The position numbers and the translations under genes are program-made. 34,371 nucleotides of DNA from an uncultured Clostridia bacterium (GTDB lineage Bacteria > Bacillota_A > Clostridia > Christensenellales > Aristaeellaceae), in the NCBI GenBank assembly GCA_947165745.1, contig CAMVBO010000002.1:1-34371 (forward strand), read 5' to 3'. Numbering within the stretch: the stretch's first letter is position 1; each line of letters begins with the position of its first letter. The notes under the pieces are model-generated. The model was not told where the DNA came from and made no database searches. It was given only the letters and a program-made list of their open reading frames with translations. This document shows, one piece after another, positions 1-6,156 of this stretch.

Positions 1-198
1 TCATCCTGTCAATCTTGTTAATCCTGTCCGAAGAACCAGTCCCCCTCCCGGCTAATGTCCCCCCGCTTTGAGGGGCCGAGGGGTGGGGGGATACCCCGGT
101 GAACATCACATCCGCGCGCACGTGAGCGCCTGCGCGGCGGCTGTCGCCGGTTGTGCTGGCGCTCGGGCGCACGGTGCACCTGTCGCTATAGTCCCCGG
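1..198. other. Non-coding left end; probable cos-region half
   Basis: No gene is seen here. Positions 1-27 are three tandem 9-mers (TCATCCTGT, CAATCTTGT, TAATCCTGT). The remainder is very GC-rich with runs of G and C near 48-100. On the minus strand it follows the HNH stop codon, and if the window ends are joined it leads into the small terminase gene, leaving about 257 bp between the two genes. In HK97-like phages that carry an HNH gene beside terS, the cos site lies in this interval. The cos assignment is inference from position only; no overhang sequence is identified. Confidence 0.4.
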
Positions 199-471
199 TC
201 AATACCAGTACTTCCCGCCGCGGCCCTTTTCGGGGTGCTCGCGGTTGTGGCAGGCCTCGCACAAGGCGCGGCCATTGCGCACGTCGTACTGGAGTTCCGG
301 GTACTCGTCGCGGTGCTTGATGTGGTGCGCGGTCGTGGCCTTGACCGGCAGACCGTGCTTGTCGCGGCGTCCGTAGCGCTTGCACTCCTCGCACAGGTAG
401 CCCGCCCGCCGCAGCACCTTCTCGCGCCACTCGCGGTGTCTGGCCTCGCTGTAGTATGCCTCATGCGGCAT
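199..471 (-). CDS. HNH endonuclease, terminase-associated type
   Basis: A 90-residue protein with the HNH nuclease fold. It has a CEEC pair, an AHHIKHRDEYPE stretch carrying the catalytic histidines, and a CEACHNREHP segment carrying the second Cys pair and the final His. Small HNH proteins beside terS/TerL in HK97-type phages bind the terminase and help cut DNA at cos. The gene is the last leftward gene in the window and, on a circular map, sits just upstream of terS. The ATG at 471 is preferred over the GTG at 480 because AAAGGAG lies 10 nt upstream of it. It is likely the first gene of the late transcript starting near 640. Confidence 0.88.
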   Translation of the reverse strand: MPHEAYYSEARHREWREKVLRRAGYLCEECKRYGRRDKHGLPVKATTAHHIKHRDEYPELQYDVRNGRALCEACHNREHPEKGRGGKYWY

Positions 472-586
472 GGTGCTCACGCTCCTTTAACCATCCGTGC
501 GCCTGCCCACCTCCGCGCCAGTATCCCCTCACTTGCGCCGCGCACGCCCGCCAGCGTCAGGAGGCTAACCGCCGGCGCCCACAGTT

Positions 587-633
587 GTACGAAAAAGAGC
601 GCCGCCGCGTGCTGCGGTTGCGCTCTCTCGTAC
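587..633 (-). other. Structured leader hairpin of the late transcript
   Basis: An extended imperfect hairpin: outer arms GTACGA/TCGTAC (6 bp), a small internal loop, GAGCGC/GCGCTC (6 bp), then an inner CCGC/GCGG hairpin. It begins about 7 nt after the predicted start of the minus-strand promoter at 647-675. No U-run follows the stem, so it is not an intrinsic terminator. Placement at the very 5' end of a long operon resembles put-type antitermination RNA of HK022, but that function is inference. Confidence 0.55.
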
Positions 634-646
634 CTATTGCGAGCCT

Positions 647-675
647 ATCATAGCCGATTCGGTTTTTGGTGTCAA
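647..675 (-). promoter_or_regulatory. Near-consensus sigma-A promoter, probable late promoter
   Basis: Read on the minus strand: TTGACA at 675-670, a 17-nt spacer, and TATGAT at 652-647, with a start predicted near 640. It lies immediately after the stop codon of the tyrosine recombinase and points toward the HNH gene. On the circular map it also points to terS and all structural genes. It is one of only two near-consensus promoters seen in the window. Confidence 0.8.
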
Positions 676-690
676 TGTATCATACATCGG

Positions 691-1284
691 TCAATCGTCG
701 TACATGGTCGAGGTTCGCCGCATGGCGTCCTGGAGATTGTCGTCGGTCAGGCCGATGTAGGTGCGCGTGATCGCCTCGCTGGAGTGATTGAACAGCTGCC
801 TGAGCGTCTCCGCGTCGTGCCACTTTTGATAGTACCAGTAGCCGAAGGTCTTGCGCATGGTGTGGGTGCCGATGCGGTAGCCCGGCGGAAAGCGTCCCAG
901 CTTCTCGATCGCCTGCATATCGTTATAGGCTGTCTTCTTGTCGATGGGCTTGGCCTGCCCCGTGATCGGGTTGCGCTGCCGGCTCTGGAACAGCCACTCG
1001 TCGGGATCCCGATCGGCCAGGCGCTCGCGGTAGATCTTCCGCAGCCTGGTGTTGATGGCCAGGCTGATGGACTTCCCGGTCTTCTCCTCGGTGATGGTGA
1101 GGGCTTCGTGATCCTTGACGTCGCCGACCTTCAGCCTGAGCAGATCCCCGACGCGCCGCCCGAGCCAGATCCCCGAGGCAAACAGCAGATAGCGCCGCCG
1201 CCCGATGGCCGTGTCGTCCGCTGCCAGCGCGTCCAGGATGTCGTTCAGCCTGCCCAGGTCTCTGATCGGCTCCACCTTTGCCAT
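691..1284 (-). CDS. Short tyrosine recombinase (catalytic domain only)
   Basis: A 197-residue phage-integrase-family protein containing essentially the catalytic domain. An Arg lies in GIWLGRRVGDLLRLKVGDV, the HTMRKTFGYWYY segment gives the H-x-x-R box, and HSSEAITRTYIG supplies the late His and the nucleophilic Tyr. It lacks the N-terminal arm-binding domain of full integrases. Since a large serine integrase is also present, this is probably not the lysogeny integrase. Short recombinases of this type sit before the HNH-terminase region of other Gram-positive phages and may resolve multimers. The start at 1284 has AGGGGTG upstream; an in-frame GTG at 1443 has no convincing ribosome site and overlaps the upstream gene. 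Confidence 0.85.
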   Translation of the reverse strand: MAKVEPIRDLGRLNDILDALAADDTAIGRRRYLLFASGIWLGRRVGDLLRLKVGDVKDHEALTITEEKTGKSISLAINTRLRKIYRERLADRDPDEWLFQSRQRNPITGQAKPIDKKTAYNDMQAIEKLGRFPPGYRIGTHTMRKTFGYWYYQKWHDAETLRQLFNHSSEAITRTYIGLTDDNLQDAMRRTSTMYDD

Positions 1285-1396
1285 GTTATCACCCCTGTAT
1301 CTTCCCTGTATCGTAACAAATTCGGGAACTTTCCCCGCTGCGTTTTCGCGGCATTTCTTCCAATTATGCTGCGCGGAATGCAGCGCCGCGCCTGCG

Positions 1397-1430
1397 CGAC
1401 TTTCCTTTCGATTGATTTTCGGGAAAGTCG
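1397..1430 (-). other. Inverted repeat between two early genes
   Basis: Arms CGACTTTCC and GGAAAGTCG (9 bp) with a 16-nt loop, just after the stop of the 80-residue gene. There is no U-run, so it is not a classical terminator. It could protect the upstream mRNA end or slow read-through. It lies in the 152-bp gap before the recombinase start. Confidence 0.4.
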
Positions 1431-1436
1431 GAGGTT

Positions 1437-1679
1437 TTACCACCCCTCGCCCTTGATCGCGGCTTCCTTGACATCCGCGCAGTCGTCCATGGCGATCAGC
1501 GCCGCCAGCGTGTAGTCGGCCTCCGGGCCGCGCACCATGATGCCGTCCCTGCGGCCCTTCAGGCTGATGAGCAGCACCGTGTCGTCCTGGTCGGGGTTCT
1601 CTTCGTTCATCACGTTCTCGACCTCGACCAGGCTGATCTCGTCGGTGTTGATGATCCAGTGTGTCAGGTGTATAAACAT
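1437..1679 (-). CDS. Small phage protein, function unknown
   Basis: An 80-residue acidic protein beginning MFIHLTHWIINTDEISLVE and rich in Asp and Glu. No membrane segment, Cys motif or catalytic signature is visible. The ATG has CGGAGG 7 nt upstream, so translation is well supported. It lies at the end of the leftward early block, between a DUF4406 gene and the short tyrosine recombinase. I do not recognise the family. A role in host takeover or as a small DNA-metabolism accessory would be a guess from its position. Confidence 0.7.
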   Translation of the reverse strand: MFIHLTHWIINTDEISLVEVENVMNEENPDQDDTVLLISLKGRRDGIMVRGPEADYTLAALIAMDDCADVKEAAIKGEGW

Positions 1680-1712
1680 CGCTTTGCCTCCGTTGCTAAA
1701 GTGTTATTTTAC

Positions 1713-1735
1713 TTAGCCCCAAGAAATGGGGCTAA
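1713..1735 (-). other. Perfect 8-bp hairpin upstream of the 80-residue gene
   Basis: TTAGCCCC and GGGGCTAA flank a 7-nt loop. The hairpin lies directly after the stop codon of a 15-codon open frame and before the ribosome site of the next gene. A run of A rather than U follows on the transcribed strand, so a terminator is unlikely. It may be a processing site or a translational spacer. Confidence 0.5.
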
Positions 1736-1736
1736 T

Positions 1737-1784
1737 CTACTGAGGAACCATCCAAGTCTTATCATGAATATCGGTAATGGTCAT
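1737..1784 (-). CDS. Possible 15-codon mini-gene or gene remnant
   Basis: An open frame of 15 codons (MTITDIHDKTWMVPQ) begins 8 nt after a very strong AGGAGGTGA ribosome site. That site itself overlaps the TAG stop of the DUF4406 gene, so translation is probably coupled. The peptide has no recognisable domain. It may be a leader peptide, a microprotein, or the stub of a decayed gene, because the next gene starts only after a hairpin. The ribosome site is much stronger than chance, which is the main support. Confidence 0.4.
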   Translation of the reverse strand: MTITDIHDKTWMVPQ

Positions 1785-1797
1785 CCAACATCACCTC

Positions 1798-2097
1798 CTA
1801 ATATAGATAGTAAACGGGTATGCCGTATTCAAAGGCGATTTCGCGCTCAAGCTTGCACCCTCTTGCGTATTCCCAGCCTTTGAGCATCCAAACGCCGTCC
1901 GCATCGTCGAGCAGCTCAAGCGACTTTGCCAAATACTTTAATCCACCATGCTTCTCGTCGAGCGGTTCATCAAAGAAACTGTCAATGAGCTCAGCATCAG
2001 GCAGCGAGCTCTTGATAAGGGCAAAAGCGTCAGCGCGTTCCGCTAAGATCTCTTCGTCGGTTTTGCCCTTCATCGGTAACGATATGAACACTTTCAT
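1798..2097 (-). CDS. DUF4406 / nucleoside 2-deoxyribosyltransferase-like protein
   Basis: A 99-residue protein beginning MKVFISLPMKGKTDEEI and containing LLDDADGVWMLKGWEYARGC followed by LEREIAFEYGIPVYYL. This is the compact Rossmann-like pattern of DUF4406 proteins, related to nucleoside 2-deoxyribosyltransferases. The conserved parts are the SLPM(K/R)G start, the DAD-x-V strand, and the Glu in E-x-x-(I/V)-A, which is the nucleophile in the enzyme family. DUF4406 is common in phage early regions, possibly for nucleotide salvage or nucleotide sensing; activity has not been shown for most members. The length is normal. It is followed by the mini-gene and preceded by the Lar-like gene. Confidence 0.85.
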   Translation of the reverse strand: MKVFISLPMKGKTDEEILAERADAFALIKSSLPDAELIDSFFDEPLDEKHGGLKYLAKSLELLDDADGVWMLKGWEYARGCKLEREIAFEYGIPVYYLY

Positions 2098-2111
2098 AAT
2101 TTAGCCCCCAT

Positions 2112-2324
2112 TTAAGGATGTTCTGGCCACCTCCGATTCCACGATTCCGCGACACGTTGCGGTGTCCATCCATCTTCGGGCCACAGACACCACAGCACCG
2201 CATCCAGTGGGCAATTATCGTCATGCCAGCCCCGTATATCGATCTTCCCCTCACCATTCGGGTACTTCATTTCCCGAACTTCCATACTGCATCCGCAGAA
2301 TGGGCAGGGCTTTAATTCAAACAT
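2112..2324 (-). CDS. Lar-family restriction alleviation protein
   Basis: A 70-residue zinc-finger-like protein starting MFELKPCPFCGCSMEV and ending with WTPQRVAESWNRRW. The N-terminal LKPCPFCG plus the C-terminal AxxxWNRR is the hallmark of the Lar restriction-alleviation family; HDDNCPLD supplies further metal-ligand candidates. Rac Lar moderates host type I restriction, so this protein may help incoming DNA survive, although many phage members are untested. The ATG overlaps the stop of the upstream gene by 8 nt, pointing to coupled translation. The frame extends further upstream, but that part matches the neighbouring gene read out of frame and is excluded. Confidence 0.88.
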   Translation of the reverse strand: MFELKPCPFCGCSMEVREMKYPNGEGKIDIRGWHDDNCPLDAVLWCLWPEDGWTPQRVAESWNRRWPEHP

Positions 2325-2721
2325 CCCACTTCGCCGCCTTGCTCTGTTCCTCTGTCGGCATGGCCGTCCAGCAGCGCCAAACGGAGCCGTAATTGCCCAC
2401 GTCGGATCGTACTTGATAGGTGTTGTGGCGTATTCCTTCCACACGAACGGATTCAATCTCGGTGTTTCGCGCCACAATCGGCAGTTCCCACCCGTCCCCG
2501 GCCCGGCTGACCTCGCTGTTGACTTCGCAATACCACGGAGCGCCCGTTGTAAAACGGTCAATCATCTGCTCTTTGGTCAGCAGGCGGGCGTATCGGTTCT
2601 TGTCCTCTAAAACGCAGATCGCATCTTCGATGACTTCCATTTCTTCACCGAAATCCGGCAAACGGGAAAGCCGTCTGATCACAAATCGTAAATCCCTGAC
2701 CAGCTCGTCATGTTCGGTCAT
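2317..2721 (-). CDS. Hypothetical early phage protein
   Basis: A 134-residue protein beginning MTEHDELVRDLRFVIRRLS, with a helical N-terminal half followed by a beta-rich part. It ends SVWRCWTAMPTEEQSKAAKWDV. The ending resembles the short W-x-x-x-P-T-xEE-R/Q tails of several small phage early proteins, and a similar one ends the 161-residue gene further upstream. ACGAGGAGGAA lies before the ATG at 2721, which decides the start over an in-frame codon 14 residues earlier. It overlaps both neighbours by a few bases. No function is assigned. Confidence 0.7.
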   Translation of the reverse strand: MTEHDELVRDLRFVIRRLSRLPDFGEEMEVIEDAICVLEDKNRYARLLTKEQMIDRFTTGAPWYCEVNSEVSRAGDGWELPIVARNTEIESVRVEGIRHNTYQVRSDVGNYGSVWRCWTAMPTEEQSKAAKWDV

Positions 2722-2989
2722 TGCGCTTTTTCCTCCTCGTCTCCGCATGATGCTTCGCGTCATACCTCAGATGACACGGGGCGCACATCGCTTTCATGTT
2801 CTCCGGCCGGCAGTCCTCCGGCTGGTGGTTCAGGTGAGCCACCGTCAGCGTCCTCTTGTGCGTATCGAACGGTTCCCCCGGCTTCCTGCACTGCTTGCCG
2901 CACGCCTGGCACTTCCAGCCGGCGCGCTCCTTGACGCCCCTGGCGATGGATTCCCAGTCTTCAGGGTACAGGCTGCGGATCATCGGCAT
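2708..2989 (-). CDS. HNH endonuclease, early-region copy
   Basis: A 93-residue HNH nuclease. A GWKCQACGKQC Cys pair is followed by LTVAHLNHQPEDCRPENM (the H-N part) and MCAPCHLRYDAKHHA (second Cys pair and final His). It belongs to the phage HNH group but is distinct in sequence from the terminase-proximal HNH. Such early-region copies may be free-standing homing-type nucleases or take part in phage DNA processing. The start at 2989 is backed by AGAGGAAGGTG; a second ATG two codons later is possible. The C-terminus is basic (TRRKKRNDRT). Confidence 0.85.
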   Translation of the reverse strand: MPMIRSLYPEDWESIARGVKERAGWKCQACGKQCRKPGEPFDTHKRTLTVAHLNHQPEDCRPENMKAMCAPCHLRYDAKHHAETRRKKRNDRT

Positions 2990-3233
2990 GGTCAGCTTCA
3001 CCTTCCTCTGACTCCTCGTTCTCCCAGAAAGTGAGTTCAATGTACACCGTCTTCTTCGAGTCGTTCTTTGCCCATCCGCTTATTCTTGCATTTCCGTCTA
3101 TGATCTCTCTGAGTGCCATCGCCAGCAGGCTGTCCCTCAGTACATGAGGATATGGTTTTTCTTCCTGCGCTTTGATGAAATCAAGAAGATCTTTCTGCAG
3201 CTCGATATCAATCTGGCCGAGGATCCCCATCAT
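2961..3233 (-). CDS. Hypothetical acidic early protein
   Basis: About 90 residues, beginning MMGILGQIDIELQKDLLDF and ending in a very acidic, low-complexity tail (NEESEEGEADHADDPQPVP). The middle part has a strand pattern (KTVYIELTFW). No known domain is recognised. AGCAGGTG precedes tandem ATGs at 3233 and 3230; the second has the better spacing and a GTG at 3239 lies inside the ribosome site. It overlaps the start of the HNH gene by 29 nt. The family is unknown; highly acidic small phage proteins can be DNA mimics, but nothing here proves that. Confidence 0.6.
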   Translation of the reverse strand: MMGILGQIDIELQKDLLDFIKAQEEKPYPHVLRDSLLAMALREIIDGNARISGWAKNDSKKTVYIELTFWENEESEEGEADHADDPQPVP

Positions 3234-3591
3234 CTTCACCTGCTTTCAATACTGCCTGGATGGCTCTTTCTCTCGCGTTGGTGCTGACATATCTGTCGCG
3301 TTCCTTTTCGAGTCTGATGTATCTCCTGTGTTCATGGTCTGCGCCTTTGAAGTATCCTGCGGTCTCTTCTGTCGTCATTCCGTTGAACCTATCAGTGATC
3401 GGTCTGATCGCGCTGTCGAAATGCCGGAAAGGGCATTGATAAGGGCGATATTCGTTGATTTCATCGGGATCGTTTGGCTCATGTATATCGACGCGTTCAT
3501 CTGCAGTGCATACATTGCCAAGGCGGAAGCGGCAGCATATGCAGCCGTTGCCGATATCCTTCTCCTTGGCGATAAAAATCATCCATCCCAT
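3208..3591 (-). CDS. Hypothetical protein with N-terminal Cys cluster
   Basis: A 127-residue protein beginning MGWMIFIAKEKDIGNGCICCRF, with further Cys near residues 33 and 60, suggesting a metal site in the N-terminal half. The C-terminal half is helical and highly charged (RRYIRLEKERDRYVSTNARERAIQAVLKAG). The ATG at 3591 is chosen because GGGAGG lies 7 nt upstream; earlier in-frame codons would fall next to the palindrome at 3608-3631 and lack ribosome sites. I do not recognise the family. Confidence 0.6.
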   Translation of the reverse strand: MGWMIFIAKEKDIGNGCICCRFRLGNVCTADERVDIHEPNDPDEINEYRPYQCPFRHFDSAIRPITDRFNGMTTEETAGYFKGADHEHRRYIRLEKERDRYVSTNARERAIQAVLKAGEDDGDPRPD

Positions 3592-3607
3592 TGAATTGCC
3601 TCCCATC

Positions 3608-3631
3608 AAATTCCTACACGTATAGGAATTT
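3608..3631. repeat. 24-bp palindrome, copy 1
   Basis: An almost perfect palindrome (AAATTCCTACAC then GTATAGGAATTT) with one mismatched pair. The same element, perfect, occurs at 25891-25914; the shared block is 28 bp with one difference. Its first base on the minus strand is the last base of the TGA stop of the 108-residue gene, and the next gene's ribosome site follows within 10 nt. It could be a binding site for a dimeric protein or a small mobile palindrome. Confidence 0.8.
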
Positions 3632-3957
3632 CAGTTCATCAGCCTCTCCTGTGCGTCCATCAGCGGCGACACGTCCTCCCCCGGGTGATCCCGCTTCCAC
3701 CAGTGCCGGGCGGATGTGGTGATGCTCCGGCGCATGAGCCGGGTCAGGGCCTCCATCTCGTCCTGGTTCTCGCTGGTCTTGGAGATCACGTCGCCCACCA
3801 TGTCGGAGAGCAGATCCAGCATCAGCTGCGCGTCGCCGGCGAAGCACTTGGAGCCGTGGCCCTCCTCGCTCAGCCCGGCGACCATGCAGCTGCCCTCGCG
3901 GTGGTAGCGGTCGGAGTAGCGCCGGCGGATGGCGGCGATGTCTCCCTCACGGCTCAT
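3631..3957 (-). CDS. Hypothetical helical early protein
   Basis: A 108-residue protein starting MSREGDIAAIRRRYSDRYHREG and ending MDAQERLMN. It is charged and mostly helical, with a central segment (AQLMLDLLSDMVGDVISKTSENQDEMEALTRLMRRS) that could pack as a helical hairpin. No domain is recognised. GGGAGGTGACAAGC precedes the ATG at 3957; a GTG three codons earlier is buried in that ribosome site. The stop TGA merges with the 24-bp palindrome. It overlaps the upstream gene by 11 nt, so it belongs to a tight early operon. Confidence 0.6.
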   Translation of the reverse strand: MSREGDIAAIRRRYSDRYHREGSCMVAGLSEEGHGSKCFAGDAQLMLDLLSDMVGDVISKTSENQDEMEALTRLMRRSITTSARHWWKRDHPGEDVSPLMDAQERLMN

Positions 3958-4177
3958 GCTTGTCACCTCCCACGGCCGAGCGCTCCAGCGCCTCGCGGAT
4001 CGTGTCCATCACGGCCTCGCTCTTCGGGTGCAGCGTGCCCTGCTTCCAGGCGCGGCTGATGAGCGCCAGCATGTTGTTTTTCTCCTTGGCGAGCATGTTG
4101 TCCAGCACTTTCTCCGCCCAGGCCATGAACTCCTCCCGGTCGAGCTTCTCCGGCTGCTTCTCCTCAGTCACGCCCAT
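3947..4177 (-). CDS. Small hypothetical helical protein
   Basis: A 76-residue protein (MGVTEEKQPEKLDREEFMAW at the start), predicted mostly helical and charged, without Cys or a membrane segment. The segment FMAWAEKVLDNMLAKEKNNMLALIS looks like one long amphipathic helix. GGGAGG upstream of the ATG at 4177 sets the start. It overlaps both neighbours by about 10 nt. The family is not recognised. Confidence 0.6.
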   Translation of the reverse strand: MGVTEEKQPEKLDREEFMAWAEKVLDNMLAKEKNNMLALISRAWKQGTLHPKSEAVMDTIREALERSAVGGDKHEP

Positions 4178-4653
4178 GCGGCCGCCTCCCTCTCCTGATC
4201 CGTGGGCCGGGCGTCCCAGTAGCGGATCCAATCGCTGTAGCGGTCGCCGAACATCTCCGGTCTGATGTAGGTGACGACCCCGCTGCCATAGAGCGAGCTG
4301 CCCCGCTTTTCCACCGGGGCGATGTCCACGTCCACCGTGCTCTCGCGCACGAAGGCCTCGGTCTCCGGCGGGCCGGCGAATTTCTGCCAGTCGATGCGCA
4401 CCTCTTCCCAGAGGACGCTTCCGTCGGGCGCGGCCGCGATCTCGTCCAGGGTCAGCAGGCGGGCCTTCGGCGGAAACGCCAGCTGCTCCTCCGTGGCCTC
4501 GCGGCCCTCGGTCATGATGGCGACGCGCTCCTCCAGCTCGTCCAGGCGGGCGCTCACCTCGACCAGGAACATGCAGTCCTGGTGGTTGAGGATCTGCATC
4601 CGGGTGTTGCCGGCGAGCCGCCGCAGCTTGCGCGCCATGTCCTTGGTTGTCAT
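4168..4653 (-). CDS. Hypothetical early phage protein
   Basis: A 161-residue protein beginning MTTKDMARKLRRLAGNTRMQ. The first half is a helix-rich region (EVSARLDELEERVAIMTEGREATEEQ) and the second half is beta-rich with many aromatic residues. It ends WIRYWDARPTDQEREAAAWA, a tail similar in style to that of the 134-residue protein nearby. AAGGAGG before the ATG at 4653 decides the start; the longer frame upstream only mirrors the next gene. The start overlaps the stop of the sigma-like gene in an ATGA arrangement. No function is assigned. Confidence 0.65.
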   Translation of the reverse strand: MTTKDMARKLRRLAGNTRMQILNHQDCMFLVEVSARLDELEERVAIMTEGREATEEQLAFPPKARLLTLDEIAAAPDGSVLWEEVRIDWQKFAGPPETEAFVRESTVDVDIAPVEKRGSSLYGSGVVTYIRPEMFGDRYSDWIRYWDARPTDQEREAAAWA

Positions 4654-5120
4654 GTCCTTGCCTCCTTGTCTGCTTGGTCGTATCGGATCCTGATCAGCCC
4701 GGCCGCCGCCGCCAGCACCGCGCAGTGGCACACGTAGATATCCCGCTGCCGCCGCACGTACTGCCGGCCCTTGCCGAGCCTGCGGGCCGTGTCTTCCTGG
4801 GTCAGACCCTCCCGGTACATCAGCACGGCCACCCTGCCCGTGGCGCTCTCCGGCGGGAAAGCGCGGTCGACGCGCTCGAAAACCCTGAGCCACCTCCGGG
4901 CCGTCTCGGCGGCCTCGGCGGCTTCCACGGCGGCGTCCAGGCGGCGGTTCTCCCGCCCCTGGCGGTGGCCGCTGGGCTCACGGTCTGGGGATGGCGCATG
5001 GGGATCGGTGGCGCGCTGCCTGGCTGCCTGCTCGGCCTCCTCCAGCCGTTTCAGCCAGCCCTCACGCTGATGCATCCTGCGCTCCACCAGCTGATACACC
5101 GGGGTCGGAATCATCGCCAT
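4650..5120 (-). CDS. Sigma-region-4-like / ArpU-RinA-type regulator (putative)
   Basis: A 156-residue protein. The N-terminal part is charged and helical and holds a disordered Pro/Arg linker. The C-terminal part (VAVLMYREGLTQEDTARRLG, then a Y-V-R-R-Q-R-D-I segment) is a helix-turn-helix of the sigma-70 region 4 type. Small proteins with this end occur in Firmicutes phages as late-gene activators (ArpU, RinA, DUF1492 groups). By analogy it may switch on the late promoter at 647-675, but that is inference. The ATG at 5120 has AGGAG 10 nt upstream, and the gene overlaps the initiator gene by 59 nt. The stop overlaps the next start (ATGA). Confidence 0.6.
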   Translation of the reverse strand: MAMIPTPVYQLVERRMHQREGWLKRLEEAEQAARQRATDPHAPSPDREPSGHRQGRENRRLDAAVEAAEAAETARRWLRVFERVDRAFPPESATGRVAVLMYREGLTQEDTARRLGKGRQYVRRQRDIYVCHCAVLAAAAGLIRIRYDQADKEART

Positions 5121-5931
5121 GTTGTTCACGCTCCTGTCGCTCCTGCTCCTGTACCTGCTTGAGCCATTCGGGCATTTCATGCGGTTTGCGTTCGGTGTCC
5201 TCGCGCTGCAAGTAGTTCAGCGAAGGGTTGACCTTGCCCGTCTGCTTGGGCTTGCCATAGTTGCGCAGCACGCCCTCGACGTAAGACCACAGCGGGTGAT
5301 CCACGCTCAGGCGGATGGCCTCCAGCAGTTTGTCGTGGCCGTACTTGGCGCCCAGGATGCGGGCCATCTTGATGCCGGCGGGCGTGAGCTGCAGGCCCAC
5401 CTCCCGGGCGGCCTGCTCCACCTCCCGGTCGTGCTTTTCTGTCTCCTGATCCACGCACGACGGCGACGACGAGGCCTCGCGCGCCCGCGCGGTTGTCGGA
5501 TTCGTATTCGGATTCGGATTGGATTCGGATTGGATTGGATTACGGGGACATTTGCCATCATCTGATATCAATTGATTGCAGACGCTTGCAGGCGCTCTCA
5601 TGCTGTCCTCGGGCGCTGGATATTTGCTCTTCTTCGCGCGCACCTGCTGATGCCTGTCCCATGTATTCATCTGCAGGAAGGGCTTCCCGTCCACTTCGTA
5701 GAGGGTCACCAGTTCCGCCGAGGTCAACGCCCGGAGGGCATCTTCGATCTGGGTGGCGCGGATATCTTTGAGCGGATACAGCTTCGAGGCCAGCAGCTTC
5801 GGACGGGCGTCCATGCGTCCGTAGTCGTCGCAGCTGACGATCAGCCGGTAGAAAAAGGTCTCCTGGAATGCGGACAGCTGGTCAATGCTGTCGCTGGAAC
5901 AGATGCTTTCTTTAAGGATCCGGTTCGGCAT
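5062..5931 (-). CDS. Phage replisome organiser / DnaD-like replication initiator
   Basis: A 289-residue protein beginning MPNRILKESICSSDSIDQLS followed by FFYRLIVSCDDYGRMDARP, the well-known opening of Firmicutes phage replisome organiser proteins with a winged-helix N-terminal domain (residues about 1-110). A low-complexity SNPNPNTNP-type linker (about 130-155) joins it to a C-terminal DnaD-like domain (residues about 165-240, with LLEAIRLSVDHPLWSYVEGVL). Such proteins bind the phage origin and recruit host helicase loader and helicase. The C-terminus is Gln/Glu rich. GAGGG precedes the ATG. No phage DnaC-like loader is seen, so host loader use is likely. Confidence 0.85.
   Translation of the reverse strand: MPNRILKESICSSDSIDQLSAFQETFFYRLIVSCDDYGRMDARPKLLASKLYPLKDIRATQIEDALRALTSAELVTLYEVDGKPFLQMNTWDRHQQVRAKKSKYPAPEDSMRAPASVCNQLISDDGKCPRNPIQSESNPNPNTNPTTARAREASSSPSCVDQETEKHDREVEQAAREVGLQLTPAGIKMARILGAKYGHDKLLEAIRLSVDHPLWSYVEGVLRNYGKPKQTGKVNPSLNYLQREDTERKPHEMPEWLKQVQEQERQEREQHGDDSDPGVSAGGAQDASA
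5498..5542. repeat. GGATT-type microsatellite inside the replication gene
   Basis: About eight imperfect copies of GGATT(C), some 5 and some 6 bases long. On the coding strand they encode the Asn/Pro/Ser-rich linker between the two domains of the replication initiator. Mixed 5- and 6-mers make slippage here frame-sensitive. Confidence 0.75.
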
Positions 5932-6121
5932 GTTCCATCCCTCTGTTCTGCTGCGGACTCTCCCGGATCCTCGGCAGCACCCGCATGCTCATGGCCTCGG
6001 GTACCGCCGCGATCCAGGCGTCGCAGTCCTGTCTCCGCGCTTTCATGCGCGGGCACGCCAGGCAGAAACGCTTCACGCCTGGGCGCGGGTCGTAGTGGAT
6101 GCAGGTGTCGCAGCCCCGCAT
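5912..6121 (-). CDS. Small Cys-rich protein, putative zinc-binding
   Basis: A 69-residue protein starting MRGCDTCIHYDPRPGVKRFC. Cys at 4, 7, 20 and 23, arranged CxxC and CLAC, form a likely zinc ribbon or knuckle. The rest is charged, with no membrane segment. AAAGGAGG lies just before the ATG. It overlaps the start of the replication initiator by 20 nt, so the two are probably translated in a coupled way. The pattern recalls small phage zinc-finger proteins of unknown function; a helper role in replication or transcription would be inference from position. Confidence 0.7.
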   Translation of the reverse strand: MRGCDTCIHYDPRPGVKRFCLACPRMKARRQDCDAWIAAVPEAMSMRVLPRIRESPQQNRGMEHAEPDP

Positions 6122-6156
6122 GGGGCCTCCTTTCCGCCTCCTGTTGCGGATTGGAA

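Noticed and set aside
1..27. CRISPR-like or direct terminal repeat
   Set aside because: Only three imperfect 9-mers, no spacers, and no matching sequence at the right end of the window.
1285..1443. N-terminal extension of the tyrosine recombinase from a GTG at 1443
   Set aside because: No ribosome site, overlap with the upstream gene, and the ATG at 1284 has a good AGGGGTG site. The extra residues show no arm-binding domain pattern.
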